Source: Pseudomonadota bacterium (GTDB lineage: Bacteria > Pseudomonadota > Gammaproteobacteria > Burkholderiales > Burkholderiaceae). Taken from it: DNA of 64,000 nucleotides. The DNA is taken from assembly GCA_029777935.1 (NCBI GenBank), contig JAKORH010000168.1, positions 3,161 through 67,160 on the forward strand. The letters are read 5' to 3'. A program made the position numbers and the translations under genes. The notes under the pieces are model-generated. The model did not search any database. It had not been told where the DNA came from and saw only the letters and a list, made by a program, of their open reading frames with translations. Of the stretch, positions 1 through 9,401 are shown piece after piece (within the stretch, counting starts at the first letter, position 1; the number at the start of each line of letters is the position of its first letter).

Positions 1-3000
1 CCCTTCCCGCTCGCGCTGCACGGTACCGCCTCCGCCACACTGCAGGCGCATCCGGTGCAGGCGCAGTGGCGCGCCGCGGGCGCGCTGCTCGACTTCATGC
101 TGGAAGCGCAGTTCACCGGCGGCGACGCGCGCGGCAGCGCGCGCGCGCGGATCGCCAGCTTCGAGGCACCGGCACTGAAGTCGCTGCAGGCCGACGCCGA
201 CGGTCTCGACCTGCGCGCGTGGTCGCCGACCCTGCCGGCCACGCGGCTCGCGGTGCAGGCCGATTTGCGTCCAGAGTTGCGTCCTGATGCGACCCTCACG
301 TCGCTCGCCGGCCCGGTGCGCATCGCCAACCGCGAGCCGGGAACGATCGACGCCGGTAAGTTGCCGCTGCGCGCCGCGCGGGGCGACATCGTGCTGACGC
401 GGCAGGAACTGCGTGCCAGCGGCGTCGAGGCCGAGCTGCCGCGCGGGCGCGCGGCCGGATCGCTGGCGGTGCAGTTCGATCGCGCGACGTGGCAGACCGA
501 GCTGCGGCTCAATGGCGTCGATCCCGCCGCGCTCGACGCGCGCGCAAAGCCGCTCGCGCTCGACGGCACGCTGCGCGCGCGGCACGACAAAGCCACGACT
601 TCCATCGTCGCGGACCTGCGCAACCGCAGCCAGCCGATGATCGACGCGGCGCTCGACCTGCGCATCGACGCCGACCGCATCGACGTGAGGCGCGCGCATC
701 TCGCGCTCGGCGCCGGCGGCGCCGACCTGACCGGCACCATCGGCCTGCAGGGCGACAGGCGCGTGCATGCGCTGGGCGCGGTCGATCGCCTCGATCCCGC
801 ACTGCTGGTGCACGGCGTCGATGCGCTGGTCAGCGGCGCTTTCGAAGTCGAAGGACAACTGGCGCCGCAGCCGAGCGGCCGGCTGAGCTTCAACGTGCAC
901 GACAGCCGCGCGTTCGGCCGGCCGCTCGCGGGCCACGGCGAGGTGCAGCTCGCGGGCGAACGCTTCGACATCGATCTCGAGCTCGCGGTGCGATCGGCAC
1001 GCCTGACTGCGCACGGTGGGCTCGGCGAAAGCGGCCGCATGCTGGCGCTCGCGCTCGAAGCGCCGGCGCTCGACGAGATCGTGCCTTCCGTTCACGGACG
1101 GCTGCAGCTCGAAGCGACGCTGAGCGGCGCGTGGACCGCCCCTGCGGTCGAGGCGCGCGCGGCCGCCTTCGACCTCGAGATCGGCGACCACTCGGTCCAG
1201 ATCGCGCAGGCGGTGGCGAGCTACAGCGGCGGCACCGAGGGGCGGCTGTCGGTGCAGGCGGGTGCGGCCAACCATCGCTTCCGCGATATCGCCGCGTTGT
1301 CACTGCGCAGCGCCACCCTGCGGATCGACGGTTCGTTGCCGCAACACACGGTCACGCTGCGCGCAGAGACCGACAGTGCGCAGCAGGCGTCGCTCGTCGC
1401 GCAGGGAGGCTTCGCGCAGCGCGCGTGGCGCGGTACGCTGCGCCAAGCCAGCGTCGGCGCGCCGCTGGACGCGGAGCTGCTCGCGCCGGGGCCCGTCAAC
1501 GCGAGTGCCCAGGGGTTCGAGCTGGGGCCGCTCGCCTTCGTGCTGGCCGGCGCGCGCTTCGAAGAGGTGCGCGTGGCCGTCAACGGTGCCGGCCTGAGCA
1601 CCAGCGGCCGCTTCGACGACTTGCGGCCAGCCGAACTCGTCGCCCGCGAATCCGCCGGCGCAGCGCTGCTGCGTCCGGCCACGCCGCGCGCGCCGCTGAC
1701 ACTGCGCGGCCACTGGCAGCTCGCACTTGGCGCACAGGCCGACGGCGAACTCGCCGTCGAGCGCAGCGGCGGCGATGTGTACGCCGGCGCGCGCGACGAC
1801 AGCGGCCTGAAGCTCAGGTTCGCGCGGCTCGACGCGCAACTGAAGGCAGGCCGGCTCGAGGCGCGCGCGCAGATCGCCGGCGATCGCGGCGACGCGCTGA
1901 CCGCGCGGCTCGGCGCGTTCATCGAGCACGCACCCGACGCCGGCTGGCGGCTGGCCCAGCAGCGTCCGTGGCAGATCGATGCGGACGGCGACCTGCCTTC
2001 GCTCGCCTGGCTCAACGCGGTGCTCGGCGAACGGGTGCGCACCAACGTGCGGATCGACGGCCGGCTCAAGGGCGAGGTCCACATCGCGGGCACGCCGGCG
2101 GCGCCGCAGGCGCGCGGCGCGCTGGAAGGCGAAGGGCTGCGCATGGCGTGGGTCGAACAGGGCATGCGGCTGGAGAACGGCCGCCTGCGTGCGCGCCTCG
2201 ACGGCGACACGCTGGTGCTGGACGAACTGCGCTTCGCCGGGCCGCCGATCGTGCATCCCGAGGACAAGCGCGCCGCCGCGCACGTGAACTTCGCGCAGGA
2301 GGGCTCCGTGGTCGCTACGGGCCGGCTGCGTGTGCGCGATCTCAGCGGCGTGATCCAGGTCGCGGCCGAGCGTCTGCCGCTATTGCAGCGGCCAGACCGC
2401 TGGGTGATCGCCAGCGGCGGCGCGAACATCGAAGTGTCGCTGCAGCGCGTGCAACTGAACGGCGCGTTCGCCGCGATCGCGGGCTACGTCGACTTCTCGC
2501 GCACCGAACTGCCGACGCTGTCCTCCGACGTCGTCGTGCTGCGCACGCGCGAGGAGCCGGTGGCGCGCGCGCCACGCGTGGCGCTCGGCTTCGACATCGG
2601 CATCGATCTGGGCGATGCGTTCTACGTACGCGGCAACGGGCTGGATGCGCGCGTCGAGGGCGCGGTACGACTGCGTGGCAGCCGCGGCGCGGTGACCGCC
2701 ACCGGCGCGCTCGAAGCCAAGGACGGCGTCTACCAGGGCTTTGGCCAGCGTCTGACCATCGTGCGCGGCCGCGTCAACTTCCAAGGTCCGCCGGAGAATC
2801 CCGGCCTCGATGTGCTCGCGATCCGCACCGGCCTGCCGGTCGAAGTCGGCGTGACGATCACGCGCAACGCAGCCAATCCACTGATCCGTCTGTACTCCGA
2901 CCCGCCGCTGTCCGACTACGAGACGCTGTCATGGCTGGTGCTCGGCCGGCCGCCCGGCGAGTCGCGCACCGACAATCTCGCGCTGGCGCAGGCCGCGGCC

Positions 3001-3354
3001 AGCTTGCTGTCGGGCAACGGCTCGGGCATCTCCGGCCAGCTCGCCCGCGCGCTCGGCATCGACGAGATCACGCTGCGCACCGGCGAAGTGAACGACGTGG
3101 GCTCGCTACTGCCGCGCCGGTCGGTGGCAGGCGCGCTGCGCGGGGACGCTTCGATCACGCCGACTGCCACGACCGAGATCATCTCGATCGGCAAGCGAGT
3201 CGGCGCAGCGATCACGATCAGCTACGAACAGGCGCTCGCCGGCACGGCAAGCGTCGTGCAGTTGAGCTATCGCCTGTCGCAGCGGCTGTCGCTGGTGGCG
3301 CGCGCGGGCACCGACAACGCGCTCGACCTCGTGTATTCATTCGCGTTCGATTGA
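1..3354 (+). CDS. tamB: TamB, translocation and assembly module inner-membrane subunit (5' end outside window)
   Basis: Large periplasm-spanning AsmA/TamB-family protein that works with TamA in moving lipids or autotransporters to the outer membrane. The frame is open from base 1, so the N-terminal membrane anchor and much of the repeat region lie outside the window; the GTG at 55 is not the true start. The visible part (about 1,117 residues) is a long run of beta-strand repeats. It ends in the TamB C-terminal domain, recognisable by the stretch around 2760-3350: a LDVLAIR segment, then LSDYETLSWLVLGRPP, then a strand-rich tail ending in YSFAFD. A terminal aromatic residue near the end is usual for the family. 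The stop lies 6 bp from the end of the convergent diguanylate cyclase gene, and I see no terminator between them. Confidence 0.9.
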   Translation, partial: PFPLALHGTASATLQAHPVQAQWRAAGALLDFMLEAQFTGGDARGSARARIASFEAPALKSLQADADGLDLRAWSPTLPATRLAVQADLRPELRPDATLTSLAGPVRIANREPGTIDAGKLPLRAARGDIVLTRQELRASGVEAELPRGRAAGSLAVQFDRATWQTELRLNGVDPAALDARAKPLALDGTLRARHDKATTSIVADLRNRSQPMIDAALDLRIDADRIDVRRAHLALGAGGADLTGTIGLQGDRRVHALGAVDRLDPALLVHGVDALVSGAFEVEGQLAPQPSGRLSFNVHDSRAFGRPLAGHGEVQLAGERFDIDLELAVRSARLTAHGGLGESGRMLALALEAPALDEIVPSVHGRLQLEATLSGAWTAPAVEARAAAFDLEIGDHSVQIAQAVASYSGGTEGRLSVQAGAANHRFRDIAALSLRSATLRIDGSLPQHTVTLRAETDSAQQASLVAQGGFAQRAWRGTLRQASVGAPLDAELLAPGPVNASAQGFELGPLAFVLAGARFEEVRVAVNGAGLSTSGRFDDLRPAELVARESAGAALLRPATPRAPLTLRGHWQLALGAQADGELAVERSGGDVYAGARDDSGLKLRFARLDAQLKAGRLEARAQIAGDRGDALTARLGAFIEHAPDAGWRLAQQRPWQIDADGDLPSLAWLNAVLGERVRTNVRIDGRLKGEVHIAGTPAAPQARGALEGEGLRMAWVEQGMRLENGRLRARLDGDTLVLDELRFAGPPIVHPEDKRAAAHVNFAQEGSVVATGRLRVRDLSGVIQVAAERLPLLQRPDRWVIASGGANIEVSLQRVQLNGAFAAIAGYVDFSRTELPTLSSDVVVLRTREEPVARAPRVALGFDIGIDLGDAFYVRGNGLDARVEGAVRLRGSRGAVTATGALEAKDGVYQGFGQRLTIVRGRVNFQGPPENPGLDVLAIRTGLPVEVGVTITRNAANPLIRLYSDPPLSDYETLSWLVLGRPPGESRTDNLALAQAAASLLSGNGSGISGQLARALGIDEITLRTGEVNDVGSLLPRRSVAGALRGDASITPTATTEIISIGKRVGAAITISYEQALAGTASVVQLSYRLSQRLSLVARAGTDNALDLVYSFAFD

Positions 3355-3360
3355 ACGGCG

Positions 3361-5235
3361 CTATACCGCTGCCAGCGCACCCATGTGCACGCGGTTGCGG
3401 CCGGCCGCCTTGGCCGCGTACAGCGCCTCGTCGGCGCGGCGCAGGACGTCCGACACCGTATCCGCGCCCGGCCTTGCGACCGTCATGCCGATGCTGACCG
3501 ACAGCGCGCCGCTGCCGGGCCAGCGCGACACGTCGAGCTGTGCCACCGCCGCACGGACTCGCTCGGCGACGTGGCGCGCGGCCTCGGCCATCGCGTCCGG
3601 CAGCACCAGCAGGAACTCCTCGCCGCCCATGCGCCCGACGAACATCGGCGGGCGCACCGCGTCCCTCAGCACGGCGGCCACTGCGCGCAGTACCTCGTCT
3701 CCGACCAGGTGCCCGAGGCGGTCGTTGATGACCTTGAAGTGGTCCAGATCGACGATCAGCGCGGCACACGCATGCTCCGCGCGCAGCAGCTCGTCGAGCC
3801 GGGTCAGCACGGCGCGCCGGTTCGGCAGGCCGGTCAGCTCGTCGGTCAGCGCCAGCGCGTGCATGCGCCGGCTCGTCTGCCGGTGGCGCCACGCGAGCAG
3901 TCCCAGCACGATCGCCAGCACGCCGGCCAGCGCGATCACCACGACCTGCAGCGCACCCACGCGCTGCTGCTGCTCGAGCGCCGCTTCGGTCGCCGCCTTC
4001 TCGCGCGTGAGCAGCGCGTTCTCCTTTTCGCGCGCGGCGGTATCGAACTCGACCTTCAGCGTGGTGAAGCGCTGATCGAGCTGGTGCGCGTGCAGGCGGT
4101 CGGTCGCGTCCTTCAGCCGCCGCGCGCTTTCGTACGCACCACGCCAGTCGCCGGCATCGGCCTGCGTCTCGGCAATGGCCGCGTAGGTGGCGGCCTGCTC
4201 GGCCAGCGCCTGCGCGGCGCGGAACGAGGCGAGCGCTGCATTCAGCGCTGCGAGCGCTTCGTTCGGTCGCTTCAGTCCGCGCAGCGCGACGCCGTGCACG
4301 AGCGCCATCTGCGCCTGCAACCGTGCGTCGGGCACGTTGGCGGCCGCCCGCTGCGCCCGGGCGAGACGTTCGAGCGCGCTCTTCCAGTCGCCGCGGGCGT
4401 TGTCGACGCCGGCCAGTCCGCGCAGCGCGTACGCGGCGCCGCGCGGATAACCGATGCGCTCGCTGATCTCCAGCGCCTGCAGGTAATCGCGGCGCGCGCC
4501 ATCCCACTCGTTCAGGTTTTCGCGCGTACGTCCGAGGTTGTACAGCGTCACCACCGCCTCGCGCTGCGTGCCCGACGACAGTTGCGCCGCCAGCGCCTGC
4601 GTGTAGAAACGCTGGGCTTGCGCGTAGTCGCCCATGCGGTTGTAGATCGTCGCGATGCCGTTGACGACGGTGCGCGCGTGCTCCGCCATCGCGGCCTTCT
4701 CGTACAGCGTCAGCGCGCGCCGCAGGTCGATCAGGCCGAGCGCGTAGTCACCCTGGACGCCGCGCAGCCAGCCGCGCAGGTACAGCGCGTTGGCCAGCAT
4801 TTCGTCGTCGGCGGCCGCCTCGGCACTCGACACTGCGCGACCATAGGCGTCCATCGCGCCGGTGTTGTCGCCGGCCGCCTCGAAGATCTCGCCCTCGCAG
4901 CTGTACAGGCCTGCACGCAGGCCGCCGCTCCTGGCCAGCGGCAGGCGCGCGGTGGCGCGCGCCAGCTCGGCGCGCGCGCGGTCCAGATTGCGCTCGGAAT
5001 CGTAGTCGCACAGCACCAGCAGCGCGCGGATCTCGAGGTCGGCATCGGGCTGCACCGCGATCAGACCGAGCGTCTCCTCGGCCAGCCGCCGCGCATCTTC
5101 CGGATTGTTGCGGCCGGCGGCGATCGCGCGCTGGATCAGGTCGGCCGGCGGGTCGGCGGCGCGCGCCGACACCGCGGGGCCCGCGATCAGGGCCACCAAC
5201 AGCAGGCGTATCGAAACGGATGCGATCGGATGCAT
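3361..5235 (-). CDS. TPR-containing membrane diguanylate cyclase (GGDEF)
   Basis: Predicted to make cyclic-di-GMP from two GTP. The 624-residue protein starts with a signal peptide (MHPIASVSIRLLLVALIAG, cleavage near ARA). A periplasmic tetratricopeptide-like region of about 350 residues follows, then a short coiled coil, one membrane helix (VVVIALAGVLAIVLGLLAW) and a C-terminal GGDEF domain with an intact GGEEF signature. The inhibitory I-site (RxxD five residues before GGEEF) reads RPPM, so product inhibition through this site is probably absent. The open frame continues upstream across the antisense of cbpA; I placed the start at 5235 because the signal peptide begins there. The TPR domain suggests a periplasmic protein or peptide input; the signal is unknown. 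Confidence 0.88.
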   Translation of the reverse strand: MHPIASVSIRLLLVALIAGPAVSARAADPPADLIQRAIAAGRNNPEDARRLAEETLGLIAVQPDADLEIRALLVLCDYDSERNLDRARAELARATARLPLARSGGLRAGLYSCEGEIFEAAGDNTGAMDAYGRAVSSAEAAADDEMLANALYLRGWLRGVQGDYALGLIDLRRALTLYEKAAMAEHARTVVNGIATIYNRMGDYAQAQRFYTQALAAQLSSGTQREAVVTLYNLGRTRENLNEWDGARRDYLQALEISERIGYPRGAAYALRGLAGVDNARGDWKSALERLARAQRAAANVPDARLQAQMALVHGVALRGLKRPNEALAALNAALASFRAAQALAEQAATYAAIAETQADAGDWRGAYESARRLKDATDRLHAHQLDQRFTTLKVEFDTAAREKENALLTREKAATEAALEQQQRVGALQVVVIALAGVLAIVLGLLAWRHRQTSRRMHALALTDELTGLPNRRAVLTRLDELLRAEHACAALIVDLDHFKVINDRLGHLVGDEVLRAVAAVLRDAVRPPMFVGRMGGEEFLLVLPDAMAEAARHVAERVRAAVAQLDVSRWPGSGALSVSIGMTVARPGADTVSDVLRRADEALYAAKAAGRNRVHMGALAAV

Positions 5236-5396
5236 GAGTATTGATTTTCCCGCGCCGGGACAGGCCTGTGATCGGCCACTCGGCCGAACCCGCGCCGGCG
5301 CGACGCGTGGACGCGACACACGGCTGCGCGGTCGGCGGGCGGGTCTCCTTCTGCCGCCGGCGAGGACGCCGAGTCCCGCAAGCGGTGCACAAGCCG

Positions 5397-5425
5397 TTGA
5401 CTTTCTCGCTCGCCGCCAATATCTG
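5397..5425 (+). promoter_or_regulatory. Possible sigma70 promoter for cbpA-cbpM
   Basis: TTGACT at 5397-5402 and TATCTG at 5420-5425 are separated by 17 bp, in the 219-bp gap upstream of cbpA. The -35 is close to consensus and the -10 is weak. I found no clear sigma32 heat-shock consensus. Confidence 0.35.
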
Positions 5426-5454
5426 TATGACCTGTCGGGCGACGGAGGCAGCAG

Positions 5455-6390
5455 TTGGAATTCAGGGACTACTACGACGCGCTGGGACTGCCGCGCGATG
5501 CGACCGCCGAGCAGATCAAGAAGGCGTTTCGCGGCCGCGCGCGCAGGTATCACCCGGACGTCAGCAAGGAGCCGGACGCCGAGTTGCGGATGAAGGAGAT
5601 CAACGAAGCGTACGCAGTGCTGTCGGATCCGGAACGGCGCGCCGCGTACGACCGCCTGGCGCAGGGCCGTCATGCCGGCGAGGAATTCCGCCCGCCGCCA
5701 GACTGGGATGCCGGATTCGAGTTCAGCGGCGACGGTTCCTCCGCAGAGGCCGCGGACTTCAGCGACTTTTTCGCCGAGCTGTTCGGCCGCTTCGGTGGCG
5801 CACACGCGCGCCGGGACACGGGGCACGGCGAAGACCATCACGCCAAGGTCCTGCTGGACATCGAGGACGCGTTCCGCGGCCCGCGGCGGCAGATCACGCT
5901 GCGGATGCCGCGCGAGGATGCGCGCGGCCACATGGTGCTGGAGACGCGCACGCTCGACGTGCAGATTCCCAAAGGCGTGCGGCCGGGACAGATGATCCGG
6001 CTGGCCGGCCAAGGCGCGCCGGCGTATGCGGGCGGCCAGGCGGGCGACCTGTATCTCGAAGTGCAGTTCAATCCGCATCCACGCTACCGCTTCGACGGCC
6101 GCAACCTCGTGCTCGAGTTGCCGCTGGCACCGTGGGAGGCCGCGCTCGGCGCCGTGGTGCCGGTGCGGCTGCCCGGCGGCGGCACGGTCAAGGTGCGCAT
6201 CCCGGCCGGGGCGCAGGGCGGCGCCGAACTCGTCGTGCACGGCAAGGGGCTGCCGAGCGATCCGCCCGGCGACCTCGAGCTGAAGCTGCGCATCGTGCAG
6301 CCTCCGGCGAATACGCCACGCGCGCGCGAGCTGTACGAGGCGATGGCGCGCGATCTCGCGTTCGATCCGCGTGCGGAGTCAGGAGACTGA
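5455..6390 (+). CDS. cbpA: CbpA-type DnaJ-like co-chaperone
   Basis: J-domain protein of 311 residues that stimulates DnaK and, in enterobacteria, also binds curved DNA. The N-terminal J-domain (residues 4-70) carries the HPD motif at 33-35 within RRYHPDVSK. A glycine/phenylalanine-rich linker follows, then two beta-barrel client-binding domains (FRGPRRQITLRMP; LPLAPWEAALGAVVPV). There are no zinc-finger cysteines, which separates it from DnaJ proper. I chose the TTG start because a good Shine-Dalgarno (GGAGG, 5444-5448) sits 6 bases upstream and the J-domain begins right after. cbpM follows 3 bp after the stop, the standard pairing. Confidence 0.93.
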   Translation: MEFRDYYDALGLPRDATAEQIKKAFRGRARRYHPDVSKEPDAELRMKEINEAYAVLSDPERRAAYDRLAQGRHAGEEFRPPPDWDAGFEFSGDGSSAEAADFSDFFAELFGRFGGAHARRDTGHGEDHHAKVLLDIEDAFRGPRRQITLRMPREDARGHMVLETRTLDVQIPKGVRPGQMIRLAGQGAPAYAGGQAGDLYLEVQFNPHPRYRFDGRNLVLELPLAPWEAALGAVVPVRLPGGGTVKVRIPAGAQGGAELVVHGKGLPSDPPGDLELKLRIVQPPANTPRARELYEAMARDLAFDPRAESGD

Positions 6391-6393
6391 GCG

Positions 6394-6696
6394 ATGAACC
6401 ACGAAGATGTGCTGATCGGCACCCTGCTCGACGAAGCGGCGCTGACCCTCGAGCAGGTGTGCCGCGTGGGCGGCGTCAGTCGCGAGTGGCTGGACCTGCG
6501 CCTGCAGGCGGGCCTGCTGCACACCGGCCCGGCCGCAACCGGCGAGCGCCGCTTCGGCGGCCGGGAACTGAGGCGCGTGCGCGAGATGGCGCGCGTCGAG
6601 CGCTGCTTCGACGCTACGCCCGAACTGGCGGCGCTGGTGGTGGACCTGATCGAAGAGATCGAGGGGCTGCGCGCGCGGTTGGGAGTGCGCGCGTAA
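6394..6696 (+). CDS. cbpM: CbpM-type chaperone modulator (MerR-like fold)
   Basis: Small 100-residue protein predicted to bind the J-domain of CbpA and limit its activity. It has the CbpM/MerR-like winged-helix pattern: a hydrophobic helix-turn-helix start (TLEQVCRVGGVSREWLDLRLQAGLL), a wing with RRFGGRELRRV, and a C-terminal helix (LVVDLIEEIEGLRARLGV). It begins 3 bp after cbpA and is surely in the same transcript. Family length is about 100 residues, so it is complete. Confidence 0.9.
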   Translation: MNHEDVLIGTLLDEAALTLEQVCRVGGVSREWLDLRLQAGLLHTGPAATGERRFGGRELRRVREMARVERCFDATPELAALVVDLIEEIEGLRARLGVRA

Positions 6697-6845
6697 CCGT
6701 GGTCGGGCATCCCGGAGCGCAGCACGCCGCTTTCACGTCGGCCGTCACGCACCCGGCCCGCAAAGATGCGACGATCGCGGCCGATGGCCGCGGTGCAACG
6801 CCGGCCGCTGCCACCGTCCTGCAATCCGGAACCTGAGAGAGACCG

Positions 6846-8699
6846 ATGCAACCGCAAGCGCGCTGGAACGTCGTCTACTGGATCGCCGCGGTCCTGCTGG
6901 TGCTAACGCTGCAGAACATGTGGCAGACGGCGCGGCAGGTCGAACCGGTGCCGTACAGCGAATTCGAGAAGGCGCTCGCCGACGGCCGCCTGAGCGACGT
7001 CACGATCGGCGACCGCACGATCACGGGGAAACTCAAGGAACCCGATCCCAGCGGCAAGACGATGATCGTGGCCACGCGGGTGGAGCCCGAGCTGGCCACT
7101 CAACTGTCGAAGTACGGGGTGCCGTTCACGCGCGTGGTCGAGAGCACGTTCCTGCGCGACCTGATGTCGTGGGTCGTGCCGGTGGCAGTGTTCTTCGGCC
7201 TGTGGTTCTTCGTCGTGCGCCGCTTCGCGGAGAAGCAGGGCCTCGGCGGCTTCATGAGCATCGGCAAGAGCCGCGCCAAGGTCTACGTCGAGAAGGACAC
7301 CGGCGTGCGATTCTCCGACGTGGCCGGCGTGGACGAGGCGAAGGACGAGCTGAAGGAGGTCGTCGCCTTCCTCAAGAACCCCGGCGATCATGGCCGCCTG
7401 GGCGCGCGGATGCCCAGGGGCATATTGCTGCTCGGGCCGCCGGGCACCGGCAAGACGCTGCTGGCCAAGGCGGTCGCCGGCGAAGCGGGCGTGCCCTTCT
7501 TCTCCATCTCGGGCAGCGAGTTCGTCGAGATGTTCGTCGGCGTCGGCGCGGCCCGCGTGCGCGATCTGTTCGAACAGGCGCGGCAGACGGCGCCGGCGAT
7601 CATCTTCATCGACGAGCTGGATGCGCTGGGCCGCGCGCGCGGTATCGCCAGCCCGGTCGGCGGCCACGACGAGCGCGAACAGACGCTGCAGCAACTTCTG
7701 GTCGAGCTCGACGGCTTCGACAGCTCCACCGGGCTGGTGCTGCTCGCCGCGACCAACCGGCCGGAGATCCTCGATCCCGCGCTCTTGCGTGCCGGGCGCT
7801 TCGATCGCCAGGTGCTGGTCGACCGGCCCGACAAGAGCGGCCGCGTGCAGATCCTCGAGGTGCACGTGCGCAAGGTGAAGCTCGCGCCCGGCGTCGATCT
7901 GGGGCAGGTCGCGGCGCTGACGACCGGATTTTCCGGGGCCGATCTGGCCAATCTCGTCAACGAGGCCGCGCTCGGCGCCACCAGGCGTGGCGCGGCCGAG
8001 ATCGCGCTGGAGGATTTCACGCGCGCGGTCGAACGGATCGTGGCGGGCCTGGAGAAGAAGAACCGCGTGCTGAATCCAAAGGAGCGCGAGGTGGTCGCCT
8101 ATCACGAGATGGGGCACGCGCTGGCGGCGCTCGCGCTGCCCGGAACCGATCCGGTGCACAAGGTGTCGATCATTCCGCGCGGCATCGGCGCACTCGGCTA
8201 CACGATCCAGAGGCCCACCGAGGACCGCTTCCTGATGACGCGCGAGGAGCTGGAGAACAAGATCGCGGTGCTGCTCGGCGGGCGCGCGGCGGAGAAGCTC
8301 GTGTTCGGCAGCCTCTCGACCGGCGCCGCCGACGATCTGGCCAAGGTCACCGATATCGCGCGCGACATGGTCGCGCGCTACGGCATGGTCGAGGAGCTGG
8401 GTTACGTCGCGTACGACGCGCAGCCGTCACGGTTCCTCGACGTGCCCGGCTACGCGCAGGGTGGCTGCCGGACCAGCCCGCAGACGCAGCAACGCATCGA
8501 CGAAGCGATCCGCTCTCTGGTGATGAAGACGTTCGACCGCACGTACGCGCTGCTGCAAGCCAACCGCGACGTGCTGGAGCGCTGCGCGCGCGAGCTGCTC
8601 GTCAAGGAGACGCTCGACGAGCCGGCGATCCGCGAGCTGACGCGCGAGCTGCGTCGTCAGTCGACTGAAGACAAGCGCGCGCTGCCGGCAACGGCCTGA
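6846..8699 (+). CDS. ftsH: FtsH-family ATP-dependent zinc metalloprotease (probably an accessory paralogue)
   Basis: Membrane-bound AAA+ protease of 617 residues that degrades unneeded or misfolded membrane and cytosolic proteins. Two N-terminal membrane helices (about residues 9-24 and 107-126) flank a periplasmic FtsH-extracellular domain. The AAA domain has Walker A GPPGTGKT (about residue 197), Walker [12 protein letters not shown] and an arginine-finger region [22 protein letters not shown]. The zinc site is HEMGH at about 420-424, with the third ligand in [10 protein letters not shown]. Housekeeping ftsH in Betaproteobacteria usually sits beside rlmE and folP. Here it lies next to cbpA-cbpM, so this is probably a second copy linked to stress proteostasis (inference). 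Confidence 0.93.
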   Translation: MQPQARWNVVYWIAAVLLVLTLQNMWQTARQVEPVPYSEFEKALADGRLSDVTIGDRTITGKLKEPDPSGKTMIVATRVEPELATQLSKYGVPFTRVVESTFLRDLMSWVVPVAVFFGLWFFVVRRFAEKQGLGGFMSIGKSRAKVYVEKDTGVRFSDVAGVDEAKDELKEVVAFLKNPGDHGRLGARMPRGILLLGPPGTGKTLLAKAVAGEAGVPFFSISGSEFVEMFVGVGAARVRDLFEQARQTAPAIIFIDELDALGRARGIASPVGGHDEREQTLQQLLVELDGFDSSTGLVLLAATNRPEILDPALLRAGRFDRQVLVDRPDKSGRVQILEVHVRKVKLAPGVDLGQVAALTTGFSGADLANLVNEAALGATRRGAAEIALEDFTRAVERIVAGLEKKNRVLNPKEREVVAYHEMGHALAALALPGTDPVHKVSIIPRGIGALGYTIQRPTEDRFLMTREELENKIAVLLGGRAAEKLVFGSLSTGAADDLAKVTDIARDMVARYGMVEELGYVAYDAQPSRFLDVPGYAQGGCRTSPQTQQRIDEAIRSLVMKTFDRTYALLQANRDVLERCARELLVKETLDEPAIRELTRELRRQSTEDKRALPATA

Positions 8700-8780
8700 G
8701 CCAGGTCGGGCCGTTGCAGGCCTCGATCCAGCCGAAGAACAGACGGCGGAGCTGAAGCCGATGATCGCCAAGGCGAATTC

Positions 8781-8862
8781 ACCACAGAGACACAGAGGCA
8801 CAGAGAACGAGCGTCCGATCTTGCATCTTTCCGCCTACTCTGTGCCTCTGTGCCTCTGTGGT
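8781..8862. repeat. Long inverted repeat (25-bp arms) in the 306-bp ftsH-crcB gap
   Basis: Arms 8781-8805 and 8838-8862 are reverse complements with one mismatch and flank a 32-bp spacer. They are built from repeats of the short word CACAGAG. The element could form a large hairpin and act as a terminator for ftsH, but it looks like a dispersed, mobile type of palindromic repeat. I see no coding capacity in the rest of the gap (8700-9005). Confidence 0.8.
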
Positions 8863-9005
8863 TCAACAACTTCCTTCGCCACGGCGAGGAATCCGAATGA
8901 GCGCGCAGCGCGAAGGAAATCCGTTGAGCGCGCCGGTACGCGCTCACTGGACTACCCGCCGCGCTTCGCGCCGCGGGATGAGCGCTTCGGGGCGGCCGTG
9001 CGCGC

Positions 9006-9401
9006 TCATGCCAGCGCGCGCACCGTCGCCAGCCCGGCGAACGTCGCGGCGAGCGAGCCGAACAGGTGCAACGCGGTGTGCGTGCACGCCGCGCCCCATT
9101 GCCCGCTGCCGAGTAGCGCGACCGACTCGGCGGAAAAGGTCGAGAAAGTGGTCAGCCCGCCGAGAAACCCTGTGACCACGATCAGTCGCCACGCCGGTGA
9201 CAGGGCGGGATGCGCGGCGAACACCCCGACTGCGAGCCCGATCAGGTAGCCGCCGATCAGGTTCGCGGCGAGCGTGCCTAGCGGCAGCGACGCCACGCGC
9301 GGGTTCAGCCAGTACGACAAGGCCCAGCGCAGCCATGCGCCCGCCGCCGCGCCCGCGCCCACCGCCAGCAGCACGACGGCGAGCGGACCGTCGCGCGTCA
9401 A
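9006..9401 (-). CDS. crcB: CrcB/Fluc fluoride channel
   Basis: Small dual-topology membrane protein (131 residues, four helices) that exports fluoride ions. Diagnostic motifs are GTLAANLIGGYLIGL in helix 2 and TGFLGGLTTFSTFSAE in helix 3, the latter carrying the Phe-box and the central Na+-site loop. I chose the TTG start at 9401, which overlaps the moaE stop as TTGA; an internal GTG a few codons later is an alternative. It is translationally coupled to the molybdopterin genes. No fluoride riboswitch can lie in front of it because there is no intergenic space. Confidence 0.9.
   Translation of the reverse strand: MTRDGPLAVVLLAVGAGAAAGAWLRWALSYWLNPRVASLPLGTLAANLIGGYLIGLAVGVFAAHPALSPAWRLIVVTGFLGGLTTFSTFSAESVALLGSGQWGAACTHTALHLFGSLAATFAGLATVRALA

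Noticed and set aside
5236..6240. Upstream in-frame extension of the diguanylate cyclase across cbpA
   Set aside because: It is the antisense of cbpA and precedes a clear signal peptide; the extension lacks any protein-like pattern.
8781..8862. CRISPR-like repeats
   Set aside because: Only two inverted arms with one spacer; no regular direct repeats and no cas genes.
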